From positions 1 to 64,000 of the forward strand of contig VGHA01000005.1 in NCBI GenBank assembly GCA_016868375.1: DNA of 64,000 bases, given 5' to 3'. Source of the DNA: Betaproteobacteria bacterium (lineage in GTDB: Bacteria > Pseudomonadota > Gammaproteobacteria > Burkholderiales > Burkholderiaceae_E). This document shows positions 11,130 through 20,047 of this stretch, piece after piece. Positions within the stretch are counted from its first letter, which is position 1; every line of letters begins with the position of its first letter. A program made the translations under genes and the position numbers. The notes beneath the pieces are model-generated. The model did no database searches and was not told the origin of the DNA. It saw nothing but the letters and a program-made list of their open reading frames with translations.

Positions 11130-14100
11130 GCATCCTCCCACCCTGTGTGTCGTAAAAGATTGGAGCGACCACCCGCGCTGCGCGCAGCACAAGGCCTTTG
11201 ACCAGGGCCTCGGGCGGCACCGCATCGCCCGGTGCGCCCGCCTGCGGCAGACTGCCGCTGACACGAAGCGGCTGCGACTGCGTCACCTGCAAGGTTTCAC
11301 CGATTTTCGCGCGACCGTCCTCGATCAGGGCCAGTGCGATGGGGCGGCCTGCAGCCTCGCTCTGTACGCTTGCGGTCACCAGTCCAATGGACCGACACTG
11401 CCCTGCAACCAGCCGTGCCTTGCTGGCCAACACCTGAGCGCCCTCCTCGAAGGGTCGACCTTCGTCCAGGCACTCCAGGCCCACCAGCTGCCGACGGCCC
11501 GCTGGCATCAACCGATCACGCTCCAGCGAGCGGCGACCAATAAACTCGGGCTTGTCCCAGTGCACCGCCCAGCCCATGCCGAGGTCCTCGGGGTTGGTGT
11601 CGCCATCGACTTCGTGACCCAATGAGATGAATCCCTTTTCAATGCGCAGTACGTGGTTGGCTTCCGAGCCCACCGGCTCAATGCCGAGATCGGCACCGGC
11701 CGCCATGACCGCTTTCCACAACGCAAGGCCGCGCGAGGCGGGCACGCAGATTTCGTAGCTGAGTTCGCCGGTAAAGCTCACCCGGAAAACGCGCGCGTCG
11801 ATGCCGGCCACGGTGAATGACTGCCAGCGCATGAAGCCGAAAGTCGCTGCGGATAAGCCTGCCCGAGCATTGGGTTCGAGCAGCCTCGAGAAAAGCTCGC
11901 GCGCCCGTGGTCCGCAGATGACGATATCGGCCCAGTGCGATCCGACCGGTTCGATCATGACCTGAAGCCGCCCGCCAAACAGCCATTGACGCGCGTACTC
12001 GAGCCAGCTCGCCATTGCATCCGCATTGCCGGCGGTACTGCTCAGCCAATACCGCGCTGTATCCAGCCGGAACACCGTGCCATCGTCAAAAATGCGGCCA
12101 TCGTCCCGCAAGGCAAGCGCATAACGGCCGCGCCCCGGCAGCAGATCAGAGACCCGGCAGGCGAGCACATGCTCAAGAAACGCCGCCGTATCCGGCCCGC
12201 CAATTTCGAACTTGCCTAGTGGCGTGCTGTCATACACACCTACTGCCTGACGAACCGCGCGGCACTCGCGGCGAACCGCGTCATCCATGGATTCGCCAGC
12301 GCGCGGGTAATAGCCTGGCCGTCTCCAGTTGGCGCCCGATTCATAGAGCACCGCACCGTGGTCGCGATGCCAACCCGTGACCGGCGTCTCGCGCGTGGGC
12401 CGAATCAGCGGCCCGGGATCACTGCCCGCCAGCGTTCCGAACGCGACCGGCGCGAAGGGCGGTCGGGCGCGGGTGGGTGGTAACGATTCAGGATCACGGC
12501 CCTCGAGTTCGGCAAGGCGCAGAAGGCCATCGACCCCTGCCGACCGGCCCTGATCGGGCCCCATGCCAAGCGTGGTGTAGCGCTTAAGCAGTTCGGTTGC
12601 CGTGTAGCCCTCGCGCGCGGCCAGCATGATGTCGGACACGGTGACATCGCCGGCCAGGTCAACAAACACCCGGTCGGGTGCAAGCGCCGCCTGCGCCGCG
12701 CGATTCGAATGGGTAGGCGACGAGGGCCTGGCTGTCGGTGGCGTTGCGGCGGACGGGCTGCCAGCCAGCCGCTGAAGGAGCGTATCGGCCGCCTGCCGAC
12801 CGCTCGCGACGCAGTCATCGGTGGACACTGCCCCGGCCGCCGCGCCGGCCAGCACCGGCGTCTGCTCACTTGCTTCGCCACGAAGCGCATCCCGCGTGCG
12901 GTCATACCGGGCAACGCCCCCGGCCTGAACATAGAGTTGCAGCGCGGGGTTCCATCCCCCTGATATCGCCAGGCAGTCGCAGGGCAACATCTCAGTGGAT
13001 CCCCCGGCATTCACCGCCACCTCAGACAGGCCATGCCGCCCGCCCCGCGCCCGCAGCAAGTGGCCTTCGATCAGTGCAACGCCACGACTGCGCGCGGCCT
13101 CAACGAGCGAGGCTGGCGCTGCCGCGAGCGTCGGCGATACGATGGCCAAGACCGTCATCCCGGCATCCTGCGCCTCCCAGGCGAGCGACCAGTCGGTAGC
13201 GTCCCGCGTGGCAAGCACCATCTGCCGACCCGGGGCCACCGCGTGACGATGCAGCGCGGATCGCACCGCACTGGCCATCATCACACCCGGCACATCATTG
13301 TTTTCGAATGGCAGACCGCGCTCGAAGGCACCGGTGGCGAGGCACACCGCCTTGACCCGCATCATCCACAGGCACTCTCGCGCCCAGCCATCGCGCTCCA
13401 GCGCAAGCGCCTGGCCATGATCATGCAGACCCAATACCACCGTGCTGCGCAATCGACGCAGAGTCGGTTCAGCACCCCAGCGATCGGCCTCGCGACGAAT
13501 CGCATCGATCGCCGCACGATCAGCGCTCTCAGCGCTCGCGCCCAGGATCCCGCCAGGGCGGCTGCGGTCATCGGCCCAGATGACGGAGCACCCTGCAGCA
13601 AGCAGCCGCGCCACGGCTGCCGACCCGGCTGGGCCTGCGCCCACCACCAGCACATCGGCCTGCGCATGACGTCGCTCGACCACGGGGCCACCGGCACGGC
13701 GCGGCGCGCGCCCCAACCCGGCGGCTCGCCGGATCAGCGATTCATAGAGCGGCCAGGCGCGACCGGGCCACTTGAAGGTCTTGTAGTAAAACCCCGCCGG
13801 GAGCAGCGCGTGCAGCCAGTTGGCGAGCGCCCCCACGTCCCACTCGATGTTGGGCCAGCCGTGCATGCCGCGCGCCACGAGCCCCTCGGCCAATGGTGCC
13901 CGCGTGGCAAGCAGATTGGGTTCTTCCCAGGGCTCGAGCAGCTGCACAAACGCGTTCGGGTCATCCCAGCCCTCAGCGCGTAGGCCCCGACGCCGATGCA
14001 GCTTGAAGCTGCGCGCCACGGTGCGAATGCCGTTGGCGAGCAGGGCCGAGGCCAGCGTATCGCCCTCGAAGCCCTGGAGCACCCGGTCATCGAACCTGAA

Positions 14101-14169
14101 TTGAAGCGGCCGCGACCGATCAATATCGGTACCGCCCTGATTCAGCCTGAAGCATCCGCCCTCCATCAT
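11122..14169 (-). CDS. soxA: Sarcosine oxidase alpha subunit
   Basis: N-terminal FRFDDRVLQGFEGDTLASALLANG, DVLVVGAGPAGSAAVARLL, C-terminal GcvT-like domain (GSHWADIVICGPRARELFSRLL); start at 14169 preferred over ORF start 14280. Confidence 0.93.
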   Translation of the reverse strand: MMEGGCFRLNQGGTDIDRSRPLQFRFDDRVLQGFEGDTLASALLANGIRTVARSFKLHRRRGLRAEGWDDPNAFVQLLEPWEEPNLLATRAPLAEGLVARGMHGWPNIEWDVGALANWLHALLPAGFYYKTFKWPGRAWPLYESLIRRAAGLGRAPRRAGGPVVERRHAQADVLVVGAGPAGSAAVARLLAAGCSVIWADDRSRPGGILGASAESADRAAIDAIRREADRWGAEPTLRRLRSTVVLGLHDHGQALALERDGWARECLWMMRVKAVCLATGAFERGLPFENNDVPGVMMASAVRSALHRHAVAPGRQMVLATRDATDWSLAWEAQDAGMTVLAIVSPTLAAAPASLVEAARSRGVALIEGHLLRARGGRHGLSEVAVNAGGSTEMLPCDCLAISGGWNPALQLYVQAGGVARYDRTRDALRGEASEQTPVLAGAAAGAVSTDDCVASGRQAADTLLQRLAGSPSAATPPTARPSSPTHSNRAAQAALAPDRVFVDLAGDVTVSDIMLAAREGYTATELLKRYTTLGMGPDQGRSAGVDGLLRLAELEGRDPESLPPTRARPPFAPVAFGTLAGSDPGPLIRPTRETPVTGWHRDHGAVLYESGANWRRPGYYPRAGESMDDAVRRECRAVRQAVGVYDSTPLGKFEIGGPDTAAFLEHVLACRVSDLLPGRGRYALALRDDGRIFDDGTVFRLDTARYWLSSTAGNADAMASWLEYARQWLFGGRLQVMIEPVGSHWADIVICGPRARELFSRLLEPNARAGLSAATFGFMRWQSFTVAGIDARVFRVSFTGELSYEICVPASRGLALWKAVMAAGADLGIEPVGSEANHVLRIEKGFISLGHEVDGDTNPEDLGMGWAVHWDKPEFIGRRSLERDRLMPAGRRQLVGLECLDEGRPFEEGAQVLASKARLVAGQCRSIGLVTASVQSEAAGRPIALALIEDGRAKIGETLQVTQSQPLRVSGSLPQAGAPGDAVPPEALVKGLVLRAARVVAPIFYDTQGGRMRG

Positions 14170-14450
14170 TGGGGCGCTCCGGCAAACCGGATCGCGCCCA
14201 CCTGATGCGTCACGGTGTTGCGCTCGACCAGCAACCACTGGCGGCATCCGGATGCATGCCACCAGAGCTCGACACTCCATCCCGCAGGGTTGCTGCGCTG
14301 GTAAAGCACCTCCGCCCAGGCCGCTTCATCCAGCTCAGCAGGATTAGCCGGGCGTGCCGTTGCATCACCGGCGCACTGAAACTCGGTTTCCGGACGATCG
14401 CCGCAAAAGGGGCATTGAAGTCTGAGCATCGTATGACGCGAGTCGGTCAA
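14166..14450 (-). CDS. soxD: Sarcosine oxidase delta subunit
   Basis: 94 aa; CPFCGDRPETEFQCAGDA Zn-ribbon start; located between soxB and soxA with 4-bp overlaps. Confidence 0.92.
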   Translation of the reverse strand: MTDSRHTMLRLQCPFCGDRPETEFQCAGDATARPANPAELDEAAWAEVLYQRSNPAGWSVELWWHASGCRQWLLVERNTVTHQVGAIRFAGAPQ

Positions 14451-15691
14451 AAGCGGTTCGAGGCGCTGGCTGTTTCAAACAGCAGGCGTCCCGTGCGAAA
14501 GCGCGCCAGTGAAAACGGGCGGATCCAGTCATCGGGTTCGTCCGTTGCGATCAGGCGCGCGAAACTGCGCCCGCCAGCAGGAATTGATTTGAAGCCACCC
14601 GACCCCCATCCCGTGCTGACGAACAGTCCCTTGACCGGCGTATCGGACACGATGGGGGTGGTGTCGATCGACAGGTCAATTGCGCCCGCCCACTGGCGGA
14701 GCAGCTTGATCCTTGCAAACGAAGGAAAGAGTTCAAGCATCGAGGCCACCGTGTCGAGCACCACCTGCGGCGTTCCCCGCTGGGCGTACGACCCATAGCC
14801 GTCGGCCCCGCCGCCAATCACAAGTTCGCCTTTGTCGGACTGGCTGAGATACACCGCGAGCGCTGGGGCGGTAACAACCACATCGAGAACAGGCTTAAGC
14901 GGCTCGGATACGAACGCCTGCAGCGCGACGGTTTCAATGGGAAGCTTGAGACCGGCCAGCGCAGCGAGCCGGCCCGAATTGCCGGCGACCGCGAGACCGA
15001 CGCGCGAGGTCACGATATTGCCTCGCGAAGTACGAACGCCGCGAACCCCGCCCTCGGCACAATCAATGCCCGTGACTTCGCAGCCCTCGACAATGTCCAC
15101 GCCGGCATCGCTGGCCGCGCGCGCGTAGCCCCAGGCCACCGCATCATGACGCACCGTACCGGCACGTCCCTGCCAGGCCCCGCCCAGAATCGGCAGCCGC
15201 ATGGCCGGATCGCGGTTGAGCATCGGCAGCATTCGATAGCACTGATCGACGGTCAGCAGCTCATAGTCGGCCCCCACCATGCGCATCGTGTGCAGGCGCC
15301 GCCTGGAGTCGCGCAGCTTGCCCCAGGTTTGCAGCAGTTCGATCTGCCCCCGGTGGCTCACCATCAGGTTGAAGTCGAGCCGCGCCGACAGGTCGGTCCA
15401 GAGCCTGAGGTTTTCGTCCTGAAACCGGATGGCCTGCTCGCGAAGATAATTCGAGCGAATGACCGTGGTGTTTCGGCCAGTGTTGCCCGACCCGATCCAG
15501 CCCCGCTCAAGCACCGCCACCCGCAGGCCGTGTTCGCGTGCGAGATGCCAGGCGGTAGCAAGTCCGTGCCCCCCACCGCCCACCATGACCGCGTCATAAA
15601 CCGGCGACGGCTCGGCCGCCTTCCAGGCGCGCGGCCACCCCGAATGGCCACGCAGGGCTTGGCTGATCAGATTGAAGATCGAGTAACGCAT
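14447..15691 (-). CDS. soxB: Sarcosine oxidase beta subunit
   Basis: MRYSIFNLISQALRGHSGWPRAW, DAVMVGGGGHGLATAWHLAREHG (FAD), STGWGSGGFKSIPAGG; internal ATG 15691 of a longer ORF. Confidence 0.93.
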   Translation of the reverse strand: MRYSIFNLISQALRGHSGWPRAWKAAEPSPVYDAVMVGGGGHGLATAWHLAREHGLRVAVLERGWIGSGNTGRNTTVIRSNYLREQAIRFQDENLRLWTDLSARLDFNLMVSHRGQIELLQTWGKLRDSRRRLHTMRMVGADYELLTVDQCYRMLPMLNRDPAMRLPILGGAWQGRAGTVRHDAVAWGYARAASDAGVDIVEGCEVTGIDCAEGGVRGVRTSRGNIVTSRVGLAVAGNSGRLAALAGLKLPIETVALQAFVSEPLKPVLDVVVTAPALAVYLSQSDKGELVIGGGADGYGSYAQRGTPQVVLDTVASMLELFPSFARIKLLRQWAGAIDLSIDTTPIVSDTPVKGLFVSTGWGSGGFKSIPAGGRSFARLIATDEPDDWIRPFSLARFRTGRLLFETASASNRF

Positions 15692-15799
15692 CGCGCCGCA
15701 GTGTAGCCGCAGATCCCCGTGGCGGATGCGCGCATGGCTGGCGGGGTGAGGGTTTGCTGCTAACATCCCGCGACTCAACTTACCGACGAGGTTCCCCTT

Positions 15800-16594
15800 A
15801 TGAAAGCCTTCCGGATTCTGGTCGCGCTTGCCGCCACCAGCCTCGCATTGTTTTCCGCGCCCAGTCAGGCGCAGGCGCCGGGCAAGTCGCGGCTGCAGAC
15901 CGTGCTCGAGCGCGGCACGGTGCGCGTGGGCACCACCGGCGATTTCAACCCGATGTCCATTCGCGACCCGGCCACCAACAGCTATCGCGGCTTCGACATC
16001 GAAGCCATGGAGCAGTTCGCCAAGGACCTGGGCGTGAAAATCGAATGGGTCCCGGCAGAGTGGGCCACGCTGGTGGCGGGCATTACCGCTAACCGTTATG
16101 ACATCTTCTCGGGCGCGTCGCTCAACATGGCGCGGGCCAAAACCGTTGCGTTCTCCGACCCCTACACCGAGGCGGGCACAGTGCCGCTGGTGCAGAAGTC
16201 TGACGCAGCCAAGTACAAGGGCTGGGCAGATCTGAACCAGTCGGGCACGGTGGTGGCAGTCCTGCTTGGCACCGTGTTTGAAGAGCAGGCCAAGGCCCAC
16301 TTCCCGCAGGCCCGGGTGCGCTCGGTTGAGAAGCCCGCCACCGGCTACCAAGAAGTTCTGGCGGGCCGCGCGCAAGCCACCATCACCAGCAACGTCGAAG
16401 CGGCCACGCTGGTCAAGCAGTTCCCGAATCTGACGATCGTGGGCGGCGCCGAGCTGCGCAACAAGCGTCCGTTTGCATATCCGCTGCCGCAGGGCGATGC
16501 GGTGTGGACCACCTACGTGAACAACTGGATCGCACTCAAGAAGTCCGAGGGCTTTTTCAAGGCTCTTGAAGCCAAGTGGCTCGGCGGGCAGTAA
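15800..16594 (+). CDS. Amino-acid-type ABC transporter substrate-binding protein (SBP family 3)
   Basis: 264 aa; signal peptide to AQA; LERGTVRVGTTGDFNPMSIRDPATNSYRGFDIEAMEQFAKDLGVKIEWV, YDIFSGASLNMARAKTVAFSDPY. Confidence 0.85.
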   Translation: MKAFRILVALAATSLALFSAPSQAQAPGKSRLQTVLERGTVRVGTTGDFNPMSIRDPATNSYRGFDIEAMEQFAKDLGVKIEWVPAEWATLVAGITANRYDIFSGASLNMARAKTVAFSDPYTEAGTVPLVQKSDAAKYKGWADLNQSGTVVAVLLGTVFEEQAKAHFPQARVRSVEKPATGYQEVLAGRAQATITSNVEAATLVKQFPNLTIVGGAELRNKRPFAYPLPQGDAVWTTYVNNWIALKKSEGFFKALEAKWLGGQ

Positions 16595-17343
16595 TCCTCG
16601 CCAGCTGCGCAGTCCTGCCGCTTCTTCTGCTGGCAGGCTGCGCATCCAACTCTGGGGGCTACACCTGGGGTTGGTACATCTTCAATCCGTTGTCGGCCAA
16701 AGGACTGGGCAACATCCAGTTCATGGCCGCCGGATTGGGTCTTACCGTGGCGCTGGCCGTCTGCGCCATCGTGCTGTCGGTGGCCATCGGTGTCACGATG
16801 GCCCTGGCAGGCATGTCATCGTCGCGACTGCTTCGAGGCAGCGCGCGAACCTACGTCGAGTGCCTGCGGTCCATTCCGCTGCTGGTCCTGCTGTTGTGGG
16901 TTTATTACGGCTTGCCTGTCATCACCGGCTTGCAGTTCACTGCTTTCACCGCAGGCGTGTTGTCGCTCGCACTGTCTGATTCCGCATTCGAAGCCGAAGT
17001 TTTCAGGGCTGGCATCCAGTCGGTGGCCAAGGGCCAGCGCGAGGCAGCGCGGTCGCTGGGGCTATCCAGTTGGAACACCTTTCGGCTGGTGGTGTTTCCC
17101 CAGGCAATTCGCACCATTCTTCCGGCACTTGGCAACCAGTTTGTCTACGTTCTCAAGATGAGCTCGCTGGTGTCGGTAATCGGGCTGCAGGAACTGACCC
17201 GCCGGGCCAACGAACTCAATGTCACCGAATATCGACCGCTCGAGATCTACACGATGCTGGTGCTCGAATATCTGGTGCTGATACTGATCACCTCCTGGGG
17301 CGTGCGCGCGCTTGAGCGCCGGATGTCGCGCCACCAGCACTGA
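16576..17343 (+). CDS. Amino-acid-type ABC transporter permease with lipobox-like N-terminus
   Basis: 255 aa; ARTYVECLRSIPLLVLLLWVYYGLP, EVFRAGIQSVAKGQREAARSLGLSSWNTFRLVVFPQAIRTILPALGNQFVYVLKMSSLVSVIG; N-terminus LPLLLLAGCASNSGG; GTG start overlaps SBP. Confidence 0.88.
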   Translation: MARRAVILASCAVLPLLLLAGCASNSGGYTWGWYIFNPLSAKGLGNIQFMAAGLGLTVALAVCAIVLSVAIGVTMALAGMSSSRLLRGSARTYVECLRSIPLLVLLLWVYYGLPVITGLQFTAFTAGVLSLALSDSAFEAEVFRAGIQSVAKGQREAARSLGLSSWNTFRLVVFPQAIRTILPALGNQFVYVLKMSSLVSVIGLQELTRRANELNVTEYRPLEIYTMLVLEYLVLILITSWGVRALERRMSRHQH

Positions 17344-17374
17344 GTCACCGAGCAGCCAGCCAGGGTCGATCGAG

Positions 17375-18160
17375 ATGCAGCTTGCCCTTAGCACCTCAGC
17401 GCAAGTCGAACACTACCTGCAGCGTTCGAAGTCGATCGTCATTCCGTTAGGCTCCACCGAGCAACACGGGCCGATCGGCCTGATTGGCACCGACACCTTG
17501 TGCGCGCAAACCATCGCCGCGCGCCTGGGCGCGCATCGCGGAGTGTTGGTTGCGCCTGCGTTGTCGCTCACGGTCGCGCAGTTCAATCGTGGCTTTGCCG
17601 GAACCCTCACGGTTCGCGCGAGCACCCTGCTTGCGCTGATTCTCGATGTCCTGCACTCGCTGGCAGACCAGGGGTTCCAGCGAATCTATCTGCTCAATGG
17701 GCACGGCGCCAACATCGCAGTGGCGCGCGCCGCCTGTCAGGATTTTTATCTGGAACGCGGGCGAATGGCGGGCGCAGTCCCCCATTGCCGACTGCGCAGC
17801 TGGTGGGAGTATCCCGAGGTTGATCGACTGCGACGCGCCTGGTACGGATCGCTCGAGGGGTTGCACGCCACACCCAGTGAAGTGGCCATCGTGATGGCCG
17901 CCGAACCCGAGCACAGCGCGCGCGCAAGGCGGGAAGGCGAAGCGCTCGCGGCCGATGCGCCCGCCCCGCTGAGCGCAGCGTTTCTGCGCGACCACGGCGG
18001 CGACAACCACTTTGACGCGGCCTCTCATCGGGCCGCATTTCCGGATGGCCGTGTTGGCTCGCACTCGATCCTTGCTACCCGCGAACACGGCGAGGCACTG
18101 ATTGCCGCGGCGGTGGCTGATGCGGCACGCGATCTGGCGGCCTTCGAAGCGGAGCAATGA
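17375..18160 (+). CDS. Creatininase-family (creatinine amidohydrolase-like) protein
   Basis: IVIPLGSTEQHGPIGLIGTDTL, YLLNGHGANIAVARAA, ATPSEVAIVMA; ATG at 17375. Confidence 0.88.
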   Translation: MQLALSTSAQVEHYLQRSKSIVIPLGSTEQHGPIGLIGTDTLCAQTIAARLGAHRGVLVAPALSLTVAQFNRGFAGTLTVRASTLLALILDVLHSLADQGFQRIYLLNGHGANIAVARAACQDFYLERGRMAGAVPHCRLRSWWEYPEVDRLRRAWYGSLEGLHATPSEVAIVMAAEPEHSARARREGEALAADAPAPLSAAFLRDHGGDNHFDAASHRAAFPDGRVGSHSILATREHGEALIAAAVADAARDLAAFEAEQ

Positions 18161-18161
18161 G

Positions 18162-18818
18162 ATGCTGATCCTGTACGGTGTGCCGGTGTCCACCTTCACC
18201 ACCAAGGTTCGCATCGCGTTGCATGCGAAGGGCGTCGACTTTTTCGAACAGCCCCCGCCTGGCGGTTATCGATCTGACACATGGCGGGCGATCATCCCCA
18301 CCGGTACCATCCCCGCCATTGACCATGATGGTTTCATGCTGGCTGAATCGGAAGCGATCATCGAATACGTGGACGAGGCCTTGACCGGCCCGCCGCTACT
18401 ACCCGGCGATGCGCAGACGCGCGCCCGCGCCCGGATGCTCGCTCGCGTTCATGATCTTGCGGTCGAGCCCGCCATTCGTGCGCTGTTTCCCCTGATTCGT
18501 GACCCGGCCAAGCGCGATGCGCTGCCCGCACTGGACAATGCGCTGCAGGACCGTCTGGCTCAACTCGAGCGCCTGCGCGGTGCTGATGCGGCCTGGATGG
18601 CTGGCCCCGATTTCAGCACTGCTGACTGTGGCTTCGCGGTGTCCCTTCCCCTGGCGCGAAGGCTGCTCGAGGCCCTGGGTCGACCGCTTGCGATGCCCGC
18701 CTCTCTTGAAGGCTGGCTCGAGCGCAGCACACACCATGCTGCCGTGGCCGCGGGGCTCGCGCCATGGCGCCCGGCCACTGAAGCCTGGCTTGCCCAGGCC
18801 ATGGGAGCGCAATCGTGA
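18162..18818 (+). CDS. Glutathione S-transferase family protein
   Basis: MLILYGVPVSTFTTKVRIALHAKGVDFFE...PTGTIPAIDHDGFMLAESEAIIEYVDEAL. Confidence 0.87.
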   Translation: MLILYGVPVSTFTTKVRIALHAKGVDFFEQPPPGGYRSDTWRAIIPTGTIPAIDHDGFMLAESEAIIEYVDEALTGPPLLPGDAQTRARARMLARVHDLAVEPAIRALFPLIRDPAKRDALPALDNALQDRLAQLERLRGADAAWMAGPDFSTADCGFAVSLPLARRLLEALGRPLAMPASLEGWLERSTHHAAVAAGLAPWRPATEAWLAQAMGAQS

Positions 18819-19429
18819 GCACACATCCGAAGGCCAGTCCGCTGTTGAAGCCCGACTGGCGTTATGTCGAAAAGATTTCGCTTGAAGATTTCACCCGGGG
18901 CGACTGGGCGCTTCTCAACGCGCAGCGCTCGCAGTACTACGCCGAGGAGCAGGCGCGGCAGGTGCTGCGCATGCTGGCAGACTCCGAGCACGACACCACC
19001 TTCGGCTATCAGGTGAACAACTATCGCCACAGCCTGCAGTCGGCCACGATGGCGCACCGCGACGGGCTCGACGAGGAAGACGTGGTGGTGGCACTGCTGC
19101 ACGACATCGGCTTCATCGCCTGCCCGCAGCGACACGGCGAGTTTGCAGCCGCGTTGCTGGGCGCCTATGTCAGCGAGCGAAACGAGTGGATGCTAAGACG
19201 CCACGCGATCTTTCAGGACGTCCACGCCCACCACCATCCTGATGTCGATCCGAATGCGCGAGAGCGTTGGCGTGGACACCCGCACTTTGAGTGGGCGGCC
19301 ACCTTCGTTGCGCGCTACGACCAGGCCACTGTCGACCCGGGTTATGAGTGCGCACCGCTCAGCTTTTTCGAACCCATGGTGGCCCGCATCTTTGCGCGCC
19401 CGCAGCGGCGAGCGCCGATGCCTGACTGA
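18815..19429 (+). CDS. HD-domain protein resembling PhnZ/TmpB-type HD mixed-valent diiron oxygenases
   Basis: 204 aa; NNYRHSLQSATMAHRDGLDEEDVVVALLHDIG, RRHAIFQDVHAHHH, FVARYDQATVD (His...HD...H...H...D pattern with HxLQxAxxA). Confidence 0.7.
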   Translation: MSTHPKASPLLKPDWRYVEKISLEDFTRGDWALLNAQRSQYYAEEQARQVLRMLADSEHDTTFGYQVNNYRHSLQSATMAHRDGLDEEDVVVALLHDIGFIACPQRHGEFAAALLGAYVSERNEWMLRRHAIFQDVHAHHHPDVDPNARERWRGHPHFEWAATFVARYDQATVDPGYECAPLSFFEPMVARIFARPQRRAPMPD

Positions 19430-19465
19430 CAAACCCATCAAGACTGATTCCCTGGAGCACTGCTG

Positions 19466-20047
19466 ATGTCCGCATGGATCCGAATGATTCCCCTGGAAGA
19501 GGCTGAGGGTTCACTCGCCTCGGCTTACCAGAAGGTACGCACGCCGCACGGTACGGTCGATAACGTGATGAAGGCACACAGCCTACGGCCGCACACCATG
19601 GAAGGCCATGTTTCGCTGTATCGAAGCGTGCTGCACAACCCCGACAACACGCTGCCTTTCTGGTATCTGGAAGTGGTGGCGTCCTATGTCAGCATGCTCA
19701 ACAACTGCGCCTACAGCCTGACCCACCATTGGTCGAACGCGCGCAGACTGATTCGCGATAAGGCGCGTTCTGATTCCATTCATGCAGCGCTGTCCGCGCG
19801 CGCGCCCCAGCAGGCGTTCGAAGGCAAAGAGCTTGAACTGCTGCGCTACGCGGGCAAGCTCACCACCAGCGTCGCCAACATGGCAAAGGCTGATATTGAT
19901 GCGCTGCATGCGGCAGGCTGCAATGACGGCGAAATTCTGGAAGTCAATCAGGTCTGCGCCTACTTCAATTACTCGAACCGACTGCTAAACGGGCTCGGCG
20001 TGACCACCGAGGGCGATGTGATCGGCTACTACAAGGAAGACGAATGA
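19466..20047 (+). CDS. AhpD/carboxymuconolactone-decarboxylase-like (peroxidase-related) protein
   Basis: 193 aa; MIPLEEAEGSLASAYQKV, EVVASYVSMLNNCAYSLTHHWSNARRL, DGEILEVNQVCAYFNYSNRLLNGLGV; second Cys of CxxC is Ser. Confidence 0.75.
   Translation: MSAWIRMIPLEEAEGSLASAYQKVRTPHGTVDNVMKAHSLRPHTMEGHVSLYRSVLHNPDNTLPFWYLEVVASYVSMLNNCAYSLTHHWSNARRLIRDKARSDSIHAALSARAPQQAFEGKELELLRYAGKLTTSVANMAKADIDALHAAGCNDGEILEVNQVCAYFNYSNRLLNGLGVTTEGDVIGYYKEDE

Noticed and set aside
14170-14280. N-terminal extension of the SoxA ORF
   Set aside because: Lies inside soxD in another frame; the SoxA start MMEGGCFRLNQ at 14169 fits better.
15800-16594. Considered cyclohexadienyl dehydratase (PheC) because of the LERGTVRVGTTGDFNP start
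   Set aside because: Lies in frame with and directly before an ABC permease; the transporter SBP call is more parsimonious, and I could not confirm PheC catalytic residues.
15692-16645. N-terminal half of the 732-aa minus-strand ORF (extension of SoxB)
   Set aside because: Antisense to the ABC substrate-binding gene; real SoxB starts at 15691 (MRYSIFNLISQ). High-GC open-frame artefact.
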